DNA of 64,000 nucleotides, taken from the NCBI GenBank assembly GCA_963693285.1, contig OY848917.1, positions 11,780,192 to 11,844,191 of the forward strand, read 5' to 3'. This stretch comes from Xestospongia muta. Lineage: Eukaryota > Porifera > Demospongiae > Haplosclerida > Petrosiidae. The translations under genes were made by a program, and so were the position numbers. Under the pieces are notes generated by a model, which was not told where the DNA came from, ran no database searches, and saw only the letters and a program-made list of their open reading frames with translations. Below are positions 1 to 14,000 of the stretch, piece by piece (positions within the stretch are counted from its first letter, which is position 1; each line of letters opens with the position of its first letter).

Positions 1-382
1 CTATGACTGAGATGACTCTCTTGAAATATCTGAAACCAACAGATAGACTGCTAGATCCAAAAGGTCCTCTATCATTCTTCATACTCTACAGACAATTGCT
101 TAATAAATTTTTGCACACGCCTCTTGTGTTAGAAACTTTTTCAATGCATAAGTATTTATTTTCTACATGAAACTTTGCAATGTGAAAGTTTTCCAATCTG
201 TAATATATAATCATGGAGTAAAAAATGTTGGAAATCTCTTAGCTAGAGAGATGTTATTTGATAAAGGACATAATGGACTTCAATAATTAGAATATATTGA
301 ATGCTACAAGTTCCAAAATTATAGCCACTATCTTGAAACTATCATTTGTTAATAATAAAGATTGTCTTCTATTCTTTTATAG

Positions 383-484
383 TTCAGGAGACACCACTTA
401 TTGCGATGTCTGGAAAACAACGTGCTAAGGCGGTATCATTCCTGTTACAAAATCATGCTAACCCAAATTCCACTACTAAGGCAA
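383..484 (+). pseudogene. Decayed ankyrin-repeat exon
   Basis: Read from base 382, the frame gives an ankyrin repeat (VQETPLIAMS..., then SFLLQNHANPN) closely matching the intact exon at 6943-7041 (YKDTPLITAT..., SCLLGYYANPN). The intronic sequence just upstream (about 300-382) also matches the intron before that exon, so this is a duplicate of part of the ANK-Roc-Death gene. It differs from an intact exon in two ways: the frame after the AG acceptor is displaced by one base, and the expected GT donor reads GC (AAG/gcaaat), followed by a stop after six codons. GC donors can work, so the donor alone is not decisive, but the frame displacement makes a relic the better reading. Confidence 0.6.
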
Positions 485-2598
485 ATGATCAGATATAGTA
501 ACGACACTGTATATACTATATATTTGTATACATTGTACACGTACATGTATTATCATTATTAAGATTTTTTTATAATAATAAAATAATATTCAAGGTAAAA
601 AGGAAAATAGCAGGATTTGTCAGTAAAAAATAAAATAGAAGCATTCAAAAACATTGCCAGTAGTGGAACAGATCTATGATGTATAGTAAAACATAAGAAA
701 AGTCAAGTTATCTTAAAGGTATACTGGCACCATCCTCCATCCCAACTTCACTCTTCCATTTTATCCGAAATCCACGTAGACATAAGTTGGTAGCACGTAT
801 AATTGAAAGGGACATTGTAGCTCAGACCCAGCCCATTTTCTGTCTATAAAGCTGATTCCACTTCATTGATAGCTTTCAACAAACTCCTTAATACATAGCT
901 TGTCTTACAAAAAGGGTAAAATATGCCAGCCTCATGATCAGAACATTTAATTTTTTCTCACTTTCTGCTGATGCTGGAACAGCTTTAACTGATCTATTGA
1001 GATACAACTGGGCATCAGTATCTACAACACATATATATTGAACAATGCCTCAGTTTGTGGCTGGCATGTACCATATATACCTAAATCAACTATCAATGCT
1101 ATGACACTTTCTGAACCATCAGCTTCTCTAACTACAGGTTCTCATACACCTCTTTATATGCCAAGGCAGCAATATTTCCTAAATGTCTTCTCAGTTCCTG
1201 TGGTGCAGGCATGTTATAACTTATCTATAACCTGACAACTCCAGATCCTCATCAAGCTTTGTATTATGAAGACATCGTTATTGCTTGAGTGTAAAGGCAC
1301 CATTACCCAAAGCTGTCAATTATAATGGAATGATTTAAGTTTAACACACATGTTCATCAACAAGAAGAGTCAATCTTTATATTTATTGTTCACTAAGGCA
1401 ATTCATGTACAAGTACCATATTGGATAATTGGCTCCTAGTTTGTTCTCTTTTGCGGCTTTTGAGTAACACTAAATGAGATCTTAAAGGACCATTTTGTTT
1501 GTGGGTTAAATGACATTCAAATGCAATGATGTCTATTGACTTAAGTTGATCTTACCCTCCAAAAAATGATAGATATAGATAGCTTAAGCTATAAAGTGTG
1601 CTGATAATGATACCACAAATCTCCAAAGGACCATAGTTACACCATTCCCTGTCCGTGTTGTAATAAAAAAAAGACAATATCTCTGCTCCTAAAATTTACT
1701 TATATACTATTACTGTGGTGGGTCTCATCTAGATAATACCAGCCATTTTCAGAAGGTCATCCGTTGGTAGTACCATAAGAGGGGCCACTTGTGTAAGGTC
1801 TATTAATGCTTTTATATAACAATAGTAGAAGAAAGGGGTTTTAGTTGTCCAGTGCAACTCAATATCATGTTTATTACATATGAAAATTAAATAATGTTCT
1901 ATTAACATTGATTTATTATAATTTGTCTAAACTACACTAGTTACTGACTTAAATCTAATCTTTGTGTTTTTCATTAAATTGAAGATATGATTAATTTTTT
2001 GAAATTTCTTGTTCTGCAATAATATATATATATATATATATATAGTGAAATTATCAATGTTTCTTATATATGACTTTGACATGACGTCTTTATTCAGTTA
2101 TGATAGCAACAATTTATATGTGGATGGACATTTACATTTTAAGCAATCCAGCAATGGTGTAGTGACATTACCTATACATGACCTATTAAACAGTATCATG
2201 GAACTGGATTAGCTGTAATGATATTGTAGCCACACACCTGAAGGTAACAGCCACCTAAATCAGAACTACAAAAATATCAAGGTATTTTTCATATGAATAA
2301 TGTAACTTAACTTCAGCAGAATTTATATTCAACTATAAATATTGTTTACTAAGCATTAATTAACTATAATTATCAGAATAATGACAATAACCAAACATAA
2401 CTCTGGATACTGTACATGGAAAAAAGGGAAATAAATAACAACAGATCCAGACAAAACAATCAATTTATAAATGAGAAAAGATTTAGTACCATATGGTACA
2501 AACTAAAACTGAGTTGCTCTGTCAATTGGTACTACTTAAGTCATATGAATATATCAAACTTAGGTAGCTGCAACTGTAACTTAAAGAGAAAGAAAAAA

Positions 2599-2651
2599 TG
2601 TGTGTGTGTGTGTGTGTGTGTGCGTGAGAGAGAGAAAGAGAGAGAGAGAGA
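2599..2651. repeat. Compound (TG)n(AG)n microsatellite
   Basis: A TG run at about 2599-2622 passes into an AG run at about 2626-2651. The ORFs across it (VCVCV, RERER) are products of the simple repeat, not genes. Confidence 0.9.
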
Positions 2652-3175
2652 TGACAAAATATATAACAAGACTAAAATTTACCAAATATTTACAGTGTTT
2701 ATATAGATGTACTTGTAAAACACTATCACAACTTAATAATCAATACCTCTATATATTCTTAATATTTACTACTTCAATTGAATATTGACAAGCTATTTAA
2801 CAGATACTCTTCTCTATTGTTAGCATAGCTATAATTATTTTAATAATATATGACTAAAGTTACCTTTTTTTCTTTAAGTATGCTATTTTCTCTAATGTCT
2901 ACAACTATACTACTAATACAAGATGACTTGAATACTTATTTATAGACTACAATATTTAATATTTACTGCTATGACTACCATTTTACTATAAATGGGCAAT
3001 AAATGTTTTAGTCGGTAAAACTTCCTCATTCCAATGCAGTGTTACTATACCTAGCTATGACGTATTATCTATAGGTGTTAAAATAGGATGTATTAATTAC
3101 ATAATCACTAGTTAGATGATTACAAAATGGACTTTTTTAGAAAATATTTCAAAAATATGTATCATTTTATTTTTA

Positions 3176-3629
3176 GATACACTATCCTACTGTTCATAGT
3201 GTTGATTTGCTTAATATCATGATTTAACTGATTTAGCAATTATGACAATTATAGGATCTATGCATGCTCAACATGCAGACATTTCAATAATTACGGAATG
3301 GATTGGTTGGTTTAAGTAATATATGGTCATAGTGACTGTATGTAGCAAAATTATTATAATGCAAACAAATAAACATGTGACAGGAAAAGTATTTGTAATA
3401 CAGCTGTTATAACTCATGACTAATTGTGTTGAAACTACTAAAAATGGATTTTAGAAAACGTTAACATAATTCTTGCTGTAGTGGGGAATTTCTGCAAACC
3501 ATTGATTTCTTTTACCAGTATAATATCTGCAAGCCATGAATGGATACTACAATTGTCATAGCAGCTGCTATGTGAGTTAAGTTATGATAAGATACAAATC
3601 AACACTATGAACAGTATGGATAGTGTATC
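3176..3629. mobile_element. Long-inverted-repeat foldback element
   Basis: The first 34 bases (from GATACACTATCC) reappear inverted at 3595-3629 with a single one-base indel. Beyond this the two arms stay alignable, with more mismatches, for roughly another 70-100 bases (for instance GACAATTATAG at about 3243 against the complement of the arm near 3550). This gives a 454 bp element that is mostly two inverted arms and a short loop. No ORF or recognisable transposase lies inside. No clear target-site duplication is visible at the ends, so the family is not assigned; a MITE or foldback transposon is the simplest reading. Confidence 0.7.
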
Positions 3630-4959
3630 CTCCTTCGTAACTTGGAGTATATGATGTTTACATCTAATAAAATGTTTCTTGTTTTTGTATATACAATACA
3701 GCAATTTATTGAAGCTTATGTAAGGCTAATATCATGCATTTACACACTGTTATGTACAAGTATATTATATAAGGAATGTGCACATGTCACAACTTTACAT
3801 TTTTGTCGTCATAATTTCACTCATGGAAATTTATTTGGACTACCGAAACTAGTCACATCATTAAACAATCAATCATTGATCCGTTTGAGGTTTCTAATAG
3901 TTTAAATTGATGTACACTGATGTTCCAACAAAATTACATAGGTTTTAGTTTTGTTATGTAAAGTCAAGGCATCCCATGAGTTATGATGACACTAGCGTCA
4001 TCAAGGATCTCAAATCACAATTATTGTGAGTTCAAATCAACCAGTACGAGATGGTTTTCTCACTTTTTAGTTAGTTTAAGACAAACAAAGTATATTGGAT
4101 TAAGGAGTCATAATACATTTATAGAAAATGGATGGTAGCCTACATCCAATATAGTAGCACACCAAACTAAGCTAGTATTCATCTACTAGTAATAATGATC
4201 AACAAACCTAATAGATACAAACAATGCTATTTAACTATATAACAATATTATTACATAAATATATGTATTGATGACAGAAGACTAACAAATATGGTAAAGT
4301 TTTTATTAATGAGCTGATAAGTTTGAGTCATAAACCTCTTCATGTTGAGATGTCCACATATCTACGAAACTTCACTAATTTTGTATAACCAATAAAAATG
4401 CTTCTTTAATGTAACAAAAAGTGATCACACGTAGTTTATCATAAGGGTTTCAAGGTTCATTAGATAGTTTTGTATAAAACATGATCAAAATATAGCAACA
4501 AAACACAGTTGTGTACATATGCAGAGATCCCACTGTGCCATAAAAAATGATTATACCATTTCTGATAGAGTGGCTTGAGGTGAAGCGAGACCTCTCCCCT
4601 CATCTTAACATTCGTCTGAGATACATTTGTGTGTTGAACACTATAGGCTTCAAAGATGAGTTGTTCACATTTACAGTTAATAAAAATTAAATAGAGTGGA
4701 TGTAGTGTAGAGTTGCTATAAGCAATATTAAAGAGAAAAAGAACAGGTTAGTTTATTGCACACTATTTTGTACACTACTATTGCAATGTTTAATATCATT
4801 AGTATCCACTGATGTCATATAGTCTACAGCACATATGTAGTGTGAGTAGTTAGTAGATAGGCAGTAATTTTTTATGTTACTATGATTAGGTTACAGTTGA
4901 TTTAGTTAGTAACGTTTCCTCATTCCAATTTAGTAGTTATTACCTACTTCCTGATTTTC

Positions 4960-4990
4960 TATATAAACCTTGATATTTTAGAGACAGTGG
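4960..4990 (+). promoter_or_regulatory. Likely TATA box of the ANK-Roc-Death gene
   Basis: TATATAAA at 4960-4967 lies about 51 bases before the proposed start codon at 5018, which would place transcription start near 4990 in GAGACAGTGG. No other initiator signal is assigned. Confidence 0.45.
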
Positions 4991-5017
4991 TCAGCTGAAG
5001 GAAATACTCTTTTCAAA

Positions 5018-8000
5018 ATGTCTCACGATAAACTAGTAAGTCTACAATCTGTTATTATACCTATATATCACTGTGATACTAACTAAACTCACATATCAGT
5101 GTTATTGCATAGACAGAATTTTATCTAAAAAGGGTCTATTATTATAAGGGATGACCTGTATACTTATATACTACATTACATGATACATGTTTGTCTTTAA
5201 AATAGAATAGAGACCTGTTCTGGGCGGCTAGAGATGGAGATATTGAAAATGTCGAGAATGCCATATTTAAAGGTGCCGACATCAATTATCATCGTCGTTA
5301 TTTAAGTCATTTACAAGACTATACTCTCATGTTATAAGTATAGGTTATATCTCAACAGTGAAGACTATTCCTCATTATATTGAAACTTAAATAAGACTAA
5401 AACCCAAGAGTTGTTACGTGACAACACATTATATTATCATTATAGTATGTTGTTGGTTAGTTTAAATGTGCTTGCAGTATGACATCACAGTACTTAATCT
5501 GAAGCTCCAGCTATGATGTATTTTAGCGATCTTTGTGAACACTCTGAACGTGTATGATATTATCTTAGAATAATAGATAGTACATAGTAGTAGTTATTTC
5601 ATATCTATTGTAATCAGTAGTAAGTATTGTTTTGTCTTGAAATGACTGTTTGATATGGACTTAGTTGATGGGTGGACTAAATTTAGTAACACAAATACTT
5701 GTATTCTTTTAATTAATAGTGAAGTATTTTTATTCTTCTTTCCTTTTCTGTGTTATCTCATTATGCACTCCAGATGATAGTAAAGTATTAATATTACTGG
5801 TAGGATATGTACATTGTCTGATCTAACAACAATGTTACTGAATAATTCTAACAGAGCTAGTTCATACCTATTGTATAGCATATGATATTTTTGAGTGAGA
5901 GTATTTGCAAAGTGCTTTCAAGTAGAATTTCATTAATAGTAGGTTTAAAGTCCTTGTAGGATTATACTAGTCCCTTATTTCTGAACTATTCCCTAATAAC
6001 AATATTCATAGATTAGTAATAATTTTAGATGTTCATCAGCATGAATAAGGTTATGTTGTGATAAGAGTAACCTTTGTTATACATAGATAAACAACTATAT
6101 TGTATATTTATAATTGCTAGCAAAACATAATTTTAACATACACAGAGTAATTATTTAATTGTACAGTAAATAATATTACAAGTCTCTTAACAAGAGAGCC
6201 GTTACTTCAGGAAGAAAATGTTGGTCTGTATTTTTATGGACAACCAGTTTTAATTCATAACAAAAACAACTAATATATTTAATGCTATAACTAACCAAAT
6301 ATCATATAAAGAGTCCTTAGCAACAGCTATAGAGTTAAAACTGTTAGACAGCTAGATGACCATGGATATTTTGATCTTTAAGTAGAGAGAGATCTTACAG
6401 CATCGAGTTCTTGATATAATATGAAAATAGTTTCATTTATTGTCAAATGTAATAAGTGCTTGTTTCATTGATATTTCAGTAAATAGAATGCAATGCTATT
6501 AGTCCCAAAATTATAGCCACTATTATCAGACAGTTTTAGCAGTGACATGTTCTACGTAGTAATGTAACTAACAGTAAATATTGATATAGAAATATGTAAT
6601 TAATTTTTCTTTAAATGCTATTAGTAAGGATGTAAAGTAAAGTTATTACTTATCTTCCCTATCATGTTAGGTCCATATCTTGTAAGTCAATCATAAAATA
6701 TGCAATGTAAACTATACAGTTGTAATAACACTAACTAATTATTCATTACCTGAGTATGACCAATATAGTAAGCTTATTAATAACAACTAATATTTCATTG
6801 ATATACTAGTACTGATACTATCGTGATAGTGTATGTACTCTTTAGAATGAATTTACTATTAAATTACTATTAGTTATGATAAAACGTCTTCCTCTGAACT
6901 GTCATTTGTTAATAATAAACATTGTCATCTGCTATTATATAGTATAAGGATACACCATTGATTACTGCAACTGAAAATAAACATGATAAGGTGGTATCAT
7001 GTCTATTAGGATATTACGCTAACCCTAATTTCACTAATAAAGTGAGTGTTCATATATAGTAACAATACTTTTATAATGTATAATGTATATGTGTATATAT
7101 TGTGCATGTACATGTATATGTATACATGTGAATTGTATAAATGTAATATGTCATGTAATAATGTTTATATTTTGAGTGGTAATCTAAAAACTTTGTGATA
7201 TTATTACATCTCTATTAGGAAATAAGATATTGTATATGATGTATTTGTGATTTGACTTGTACAATAATTCTGTTCATGACTGATCTAACAATAAAATTTA
7301 ATGTACAAGTACATTTTAAAATGTTCAATAGTTTTGTTAGGTCAGCGTATTCTATATCTGTGTTATATGGACTATATTGTATGAGGAGTGTGGTTGAAAT
7401 TCTCATACAGCACAAGTTAAAGCCAAGTGCCTTAAAATCATTTCAGCCACACCCTTATGTAATATATTCCATATAACAAGAGAACAGAACAGTGGTTAGG
7501 TGTTGTTATGTGCTTTGGCTGAATTAATGTAACTTGATGAAGAAGATACAGAGAAGTTTTTAATTTTGTTATATATTTGTAGTTTTAATTCACAAGCACT
7601 ATAAAATAACAATGGAGCTATATAAATGACTGCATGGCACATATATAAATGTTATATGGCACATATATAAAATGGTGCTGGTATTGGATATAATGCACTG
7701 CCAGTGCCTTGGATATACCAATTCACTACATATACTGTGCATTAGTAATCTTTCCTAAATAGGATAGTTTTGTTGCTGATAATACAATGCTTGTTGAATG
7801 AGCTACATTAACATGACATAGATATGAGCTACTAATAATACTCACAAGAGCGAGAATTAACAAGATAAACCTCCACTGATATTGACCACTTGCTATGATA
7901 GTACTTGTTTATGTGTAATATATAGTATACTGTTAGTTATCTAATATTAACATTATATTTCTTCGTTTTCAGGATGGGAAAATGGCATTACACTGGGCAT

Positions 8001-11000
8001 ATAATGCTGAAATAGCAGATATGTTAATTAAACATGGCTCCAACATACATGCAGTAGATCAGGTTAGTGTTTAATATTGTAATTCAAACTTTTTACATAA
8101 TTATTATATTCCCTCATATTATGATTAAAATTTAGTACAAAGTTAAGTTATGAGAATCTTCTAAAAAATAGTTGCTTGTTTTATTTTATATGTTTAGTTA
8201 TTGATATTGTCAAGTCTTTATATTTTATGTTATTATGTTTGCACTTATAAAAAGTCACATATGCAATTTATATACTCTTTATAACAGTAAATAAGAACAT
8301 TATTTGCTATTTGTGTCAGAGATTAAACATGAAAGGATTAATTTCAATTAATTATTATTGTCAATAATATAAATGATACAAAGTAGTCATAACTACATAG
8401 ACACAATCATATAATGTAGTACAAATACAATATAAGGACTACCTGATATGACTATGTAATTAATATATATAAATAGAATTATACTAAGTTATGAATACTA
8501 ATATGCAAGTTATAAAGAGTCACTAAATTGTATTATAAAAGTAATTGCTATTCTTGAGCGACACCACATAGCTCCATTTTTAAAATAACTAAAAATCCAA
8601 GAATTGTAATACAAAATTTTGAAAGTAATTTATTTTAATGCCACAGTATGGTCAAATTACCCTGTTTCTACACTTCACTAATAAGAATAAAAAAGATGTG
8701 ATTATTAGAGCATTGAGTTTTATAAAAATAAGTAGTAATATGACTTTAATATGACTTCAATCTAGAAAAAGTGTAAATGTATATTTACAGTACCAGTAGT
8801 AACACTACTAAGTACTATAATTATGATTCAAAACATATTTGGTAATAATAATGATGATATTCTACAAATAGACAAATGACTGATAACAAATCATTCAAGT
8901 TATTATATTTGACATTGTAGTAGTGTAGTAGTACATTGCTAAAGAACAATATTGATGATCTTAATATAGGTATCATTAAATAGATCATCATCACTAATCT
9001 AGTACATTGATTGAAATATTTAGGACTGTATTTGTTCCTGTATTATTACTAGAACTAAATTAAAAAAATAACAAATTAGTAGTATCAATTTATATCATCA
9101 TAATACATTTACGATGCTATAACAATTGGTTATACTGTGATACAAATTAAAGTAGTAGTTAATATTATAACATAGTGTACTGGTACCGTCTATGTACATA
9201 TATTGTTTTGTATTGTGTTGTTAATGTTGTCTATGTCATTTAGTACAAGAAGACTCCTTTGCATTATGCTGCTGAAAATGGAAGGACTGAAGTTGCTGAA
9301 CTTTTGATTAAGAATAGAACTAATGTATATGCTATTGACAAGGTTAGTATCATATGTTTACTATAGTATATAATAGTGATGTGTCGAAGGCAGTCTCAAT
9401 ATAATCTCCTTCCATTACAAGTACTTGGTCATTTCAACATTATCATTACATTTACTTTAACAGTAATCAATTACTGTTACTACGTTTCTACAATTATCAT
9501 TACTACATGTAGAAATGCACATATAATTACATGACAATAAATAGACTATTATATCTGTTTGGAAATTAAATCAAATTTTGTCATGTGTTATATATAATGT
9601 TAATGACCATGGATTAGTTAATTATTACAGTGGACTGGTCTTGTAATGATAAATTTAGATAACGTTAAAGTAAACATATCATATCTGTCTTTTAAATTAA
9701 AATATTAATGTACAAGTAAAGTCTAGACTAATGATCACATAGAACATGTACTTCTTTAACAACAGATATTTTATGATGATATAATTGCAATGAATTTATA
9801 AACACATACAGGGACTACAAAAACATTTTAGTTCAGAAATGAATGAGCTAGGTATAGTAAGCAATAGAACACAATATACAGTTGCTTCATACATCTAATT
9901 ACATAGTTACATAGTTAGAAGGACATCACCATGTGTGTATCAGTATTGTGTCTTTGCTAATGTTATTTGTAGTACTGTAATGTGACTTGGTTTGTATGTG
10001 ATAATAAAAACCATCAGTACCTATTGTCATGTCTAATATGTAGTGTTTGACAATGTGTAATTTATTATAAGATTATCAATATCATCCATTGTTTGCTTAA
10101 TTGAACTGTATATTATACCAAAGTCATTGAAACATTCATCATTTTTAGTTATATTGACTATCCATTTATTACAAAGTTGATGATTGTTGATATACAAAAA
10201 TGTTTGCTACAGTTATGAAAAAATTGAACCTGTAGTAGAGCATATATGATGTGGTTATGTAAAACAACAATTATCTGAAACCTTACGTTACATAGATAAA
10301 TGCAATTAGCAATAGTCTAAGAGCCATGCTATACAAGGAAGAGGTGATGTCCAATGTTTCTTTTATAATTAATCATCATGATATCACTGTATGGTACACA
10401 TACATCTATGATAAAAAATCAGTAGTATCAAAGATATACCTTCACACTATACTTATATTGATATGATAATTAGTCATACTGTGCTACAGTTTAAAGTAGT
10501 AGTTAACAATGTGACATAGTGTACCAGTACAGTCTATGTACATGTATTACTTTAAATTGTGTCATTGATGTATCTTTTAGTGGAGGAGAACTCCTTTACA
10601 TTATGCTGCAATTGTTGGAAATACCAAAGTTGCTATACTTTTGATTAATAATGGAGCTAATCTAGATGCTATTAATGTGGTTAGTATCAAATATTAACTA
10701 TACCACATACTAGTGATGTGTCCATTACAGTCTCAACGTAACAGCTTCCATTTTGATTACTTAAGTGATTGAGCTTTTCCATAATCAAGCATGGCCTTTC
10801 AAAGTAATTGATATAATAGTGTTTAGTGACAATTACGTAGTCAATGAAATCAACAACAATTGTAGTATTTATAATAATAACATTGCTTATATAAGTGAAA
10901 TTCCTATACAGCTTATATTCTGAATAAAGATTACTGCATCAATCAGATTTTATTTAACTAGAACTAGCGAATCTGAATTAGGAAGAATTCATTGCACTAA

Positions 11001-14000
11001 GTCACTATATTGAGTCTTGATAAACCAGTTTGTTGTACATGTATTACTTTCTATTGTGTTATTAATGTTGTCTATTTTATTTAGTACAAGAACACTCCTT
11101 TGCATTATGCTGCTGAATATGGAAACACTGAAGTTGCTACACTTTTGATTAAGTGCAAAGCTAATCTAGATGCTGTTAATTTGGTGAATACTATATATTT
11201 AATGTACTACATACATTACAAAATTAATATATCCAATTTACGAGATATCTACAATATGTATTTATATGTGAACCATTAAGATAGCCCTAAAACATGACAC
11301 CTATCCTTTACCATTGCCTGTATTACAATCTGTTAATTGTAGATAAATAAGCATTTAAATAAATCTATTTGTGGCAAAATAGTTGCTTTCAAACATATGT
11401 ATACTGCTTGCAGTTTACTTTGTGATGATCATACTATATTCCAGATTTGAAGGCTACTATTCTGTGCTGTGTACCATACAAAGCTTAATTAATCTAATCA
11501 CAGAGTTATATAGTTACAGGACCTCATAATTTGTGTTATTAGTAGGGACATAATGACACAAACCATTTAATTTTGCATGGAAGAAATGTCATAACTAGGA
11601 ATCATAGCTTAGTTATGATAGGATATAAATATTCATATGATCTTTTGTGTTACTTGAGTATTTCTGTTAATCAGTCCTGCAACATTGTTAATGGTAATAT
11701 GATGTGTAGTAATATGACATGGTTTGTATGTAAACAGCATTTCAAAAATGTAAGCAGTTCTGGTTAAGATTTGATTTAACATGTAATTATTATATTCCAT
11801 AACATGCTATAAAATAATGTTTATAATAATATCACTTGTGTTATTAAATGTGTATTTTATAAAGTGAACAAATCTGTGTCATTCTACATGATAAATTGAC
11901 TGACCAAATGTTAATGAATGGATCATTGTTTGTAAAAAAGGTTTCACTTTTACATAGTAAAATACATCAAGACATACGATACAAAGAAACACTAACTTCA
12001 ACCTTAGTAAAATATTAAATAATTATTTCTTTAAAATTGAGGCTCCACCAGAGGTGGTCATTTGCAATGTTCAATGTCTCCTGTGTGAAATAATTCTTTT
12101 TTAATAAGAATTCTGCATTTACAGCAATGATGCACACATAGCAATAATACAAATGTCTCTGTACTTAAGTTTTGTTCAAAACATTATAGATGAATGAGAA
12201 GAGAAGTTGAGTGTTGTACTTGTGATTGAAGACATAAGCCATTGAATGTCTAATGAATATTGAATTATTGAATTTCTGTGTTAGGTCATATTGTTAAGTT
12301 TTCTTAAAATGTTTGAAACAATAATTTCCTTAAAATTTCTCAGTTTTATTTAAACAGGAATTTTCATTGTGATTATAGTATATGTACACACATTTAAAAT
12401 ACAAAATGTGCTACTAGTTCTAACTAAGTAACTGAAGAGTGCATGATGTTATGTCTATAGTAGTTGTCACTGTTTTGTTTCCACATTTTGCTGACTTCGT
12501 CTTGCCTGCAATATAAACTCAAATGTACATACATCTTCTCATCAAGATTCTAATCACTTAACCAGTTGACCATGACACTAATTATAAGCAAACAAAACAT
12601 ATACAGTCACTTTGATAGAATATACATATATTAGTCTTTGTGTTAGATCCTAAAAGATGACATTAAACCTAACACTAGTTTGGTATCCAGCTTAGAAGAC
12701 TTGTTCTTAACAGTTGCCTTCTGAAAAAAAAATTGTGTAGTAAAATCATAAACTAGTTGTATATGCAAGCGTTAAACATCAAACAACAAAATCTATCTCT
12801 TTCTGAGGTAGTGATAGAGCTTCTTTATTAATAGTTACTATTACAACATCCCCTCTTAAAAGACTTCATTTATATTATTTTATGATACAAAATGTTTATT
12901 CTATAAAACATATTATATTTACAGAAAAGACGAACTCCACTTCATCTTGCATTTTTGAAAAAACAAATGGAAATAGTAAAGTTACTGCATCAATTTGGAG
13001 CTGACTTTAATCTACCAGATAATGCAAGTCATATATTGCATATATAGTTCTTGAGTGTTTGCTTTTAGGAAGGAAAATTACCTGCTGATCTGGCTGAAGT
13101 GCCAACTCAAGCCATTAGGCAATGCTTGTATTCAGGTTAGTTGAAAGAAGTTGTACCAAAAACTGGTGTTGCATTGTCAAAGAAATGCTTTACAGTGAAT
13201 ATCACTTTAGTGTTATCATTGTGTATGGGAATGATTATTGTTTAAGCTATCTATAATATTAGTCTTTGAGACCATAAAATTATTATGCCAAGTATATATA
13301 ATATATACATATATTGTAAAATGACATTTAACATTTTTTTGATTAAATTTGTAACCCTTATTTATTTCTTGCATGTCTTCTTCTGATATGCACTATTTTA
13401 GATAGACATTGTAATATGGATATTGTTATGCAATATATAATCACTATAAATGTGCTATTAGATTATCATTGTATTGTGCACATATCATTTTTATCATGGT
13501 ATTTCTATCATTATTGAGGACTTACTTTCTTTTATACAGAATCAGCTCAATCATTTGCACGAGCTTTAAGAGAAGGGTCTGTTATTGTAGAAATTATCAA
13601 GTTAGTACTAATGGGTCCTCCAGCTGTAGGCAAAACCTCTTTTTTGCACTTACTTTTCAATTGGCCTGCTCCAAAGTATCACAACAGCACAGCTATTGCC
13701 AGTAGACCTATCCGTGCAATTGAGCGTGTAGTTGGAGAGAAGCATGGAAGTATTTGGGAGAGAATGGAGGGAGTTGAATTATTGAGGAGAGTAATGGAAG
13801 AATTGCCTAATTTTTTTGATTCTGAAGGAGAAGTTGTTAACGAACCTACTTCTTGCACACCCTCTAGTGTGAATAAATGTAGCAATATACCACGATCATT
13901 TAGAGAAGCACAGCATGCTGATCAAAAAGATATTGCTTTTGTTGAGCGTATGTCCACTAAAATTGCCTCTGGTGCCACTAATTTAGATCCCAAGTCTATT

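Larger units (their letters stand above)
1..4950. other. Gene-poor AT-rich flank
   Basis: Apart from the ankyrin relic, the microsatellite and the foldback element listed separately, I see no convincing gene here. A run of coding-looking sequence at about 2079-2212 (ending in a stop, no homology recognised) and another at 1038-1235 are short, lack clear splice context and are not called. A cluster at 2990-3060 resembles the sequence at 4900-4950 just upstream of the ankyrin gene (shared core CTCATTCCAAT), so parts of this flank may be an old duplicate of that gene's 5' region. Confidence 0.5.

Noticed and set aside
3990..4060. tRNA-like sequence (GAGTTCAAATC ... ACCA)
   Set aside because: Only a T-arm-like box is present; no A box at the right distance and no cloverleaf could be drawn.
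7215..7476. Overlapping plus and minus ORFs of 74 and 66 codons
   Set aside because: Lie in an intron of the ANK-Roc-Death gene, with no homology and no splice sites.
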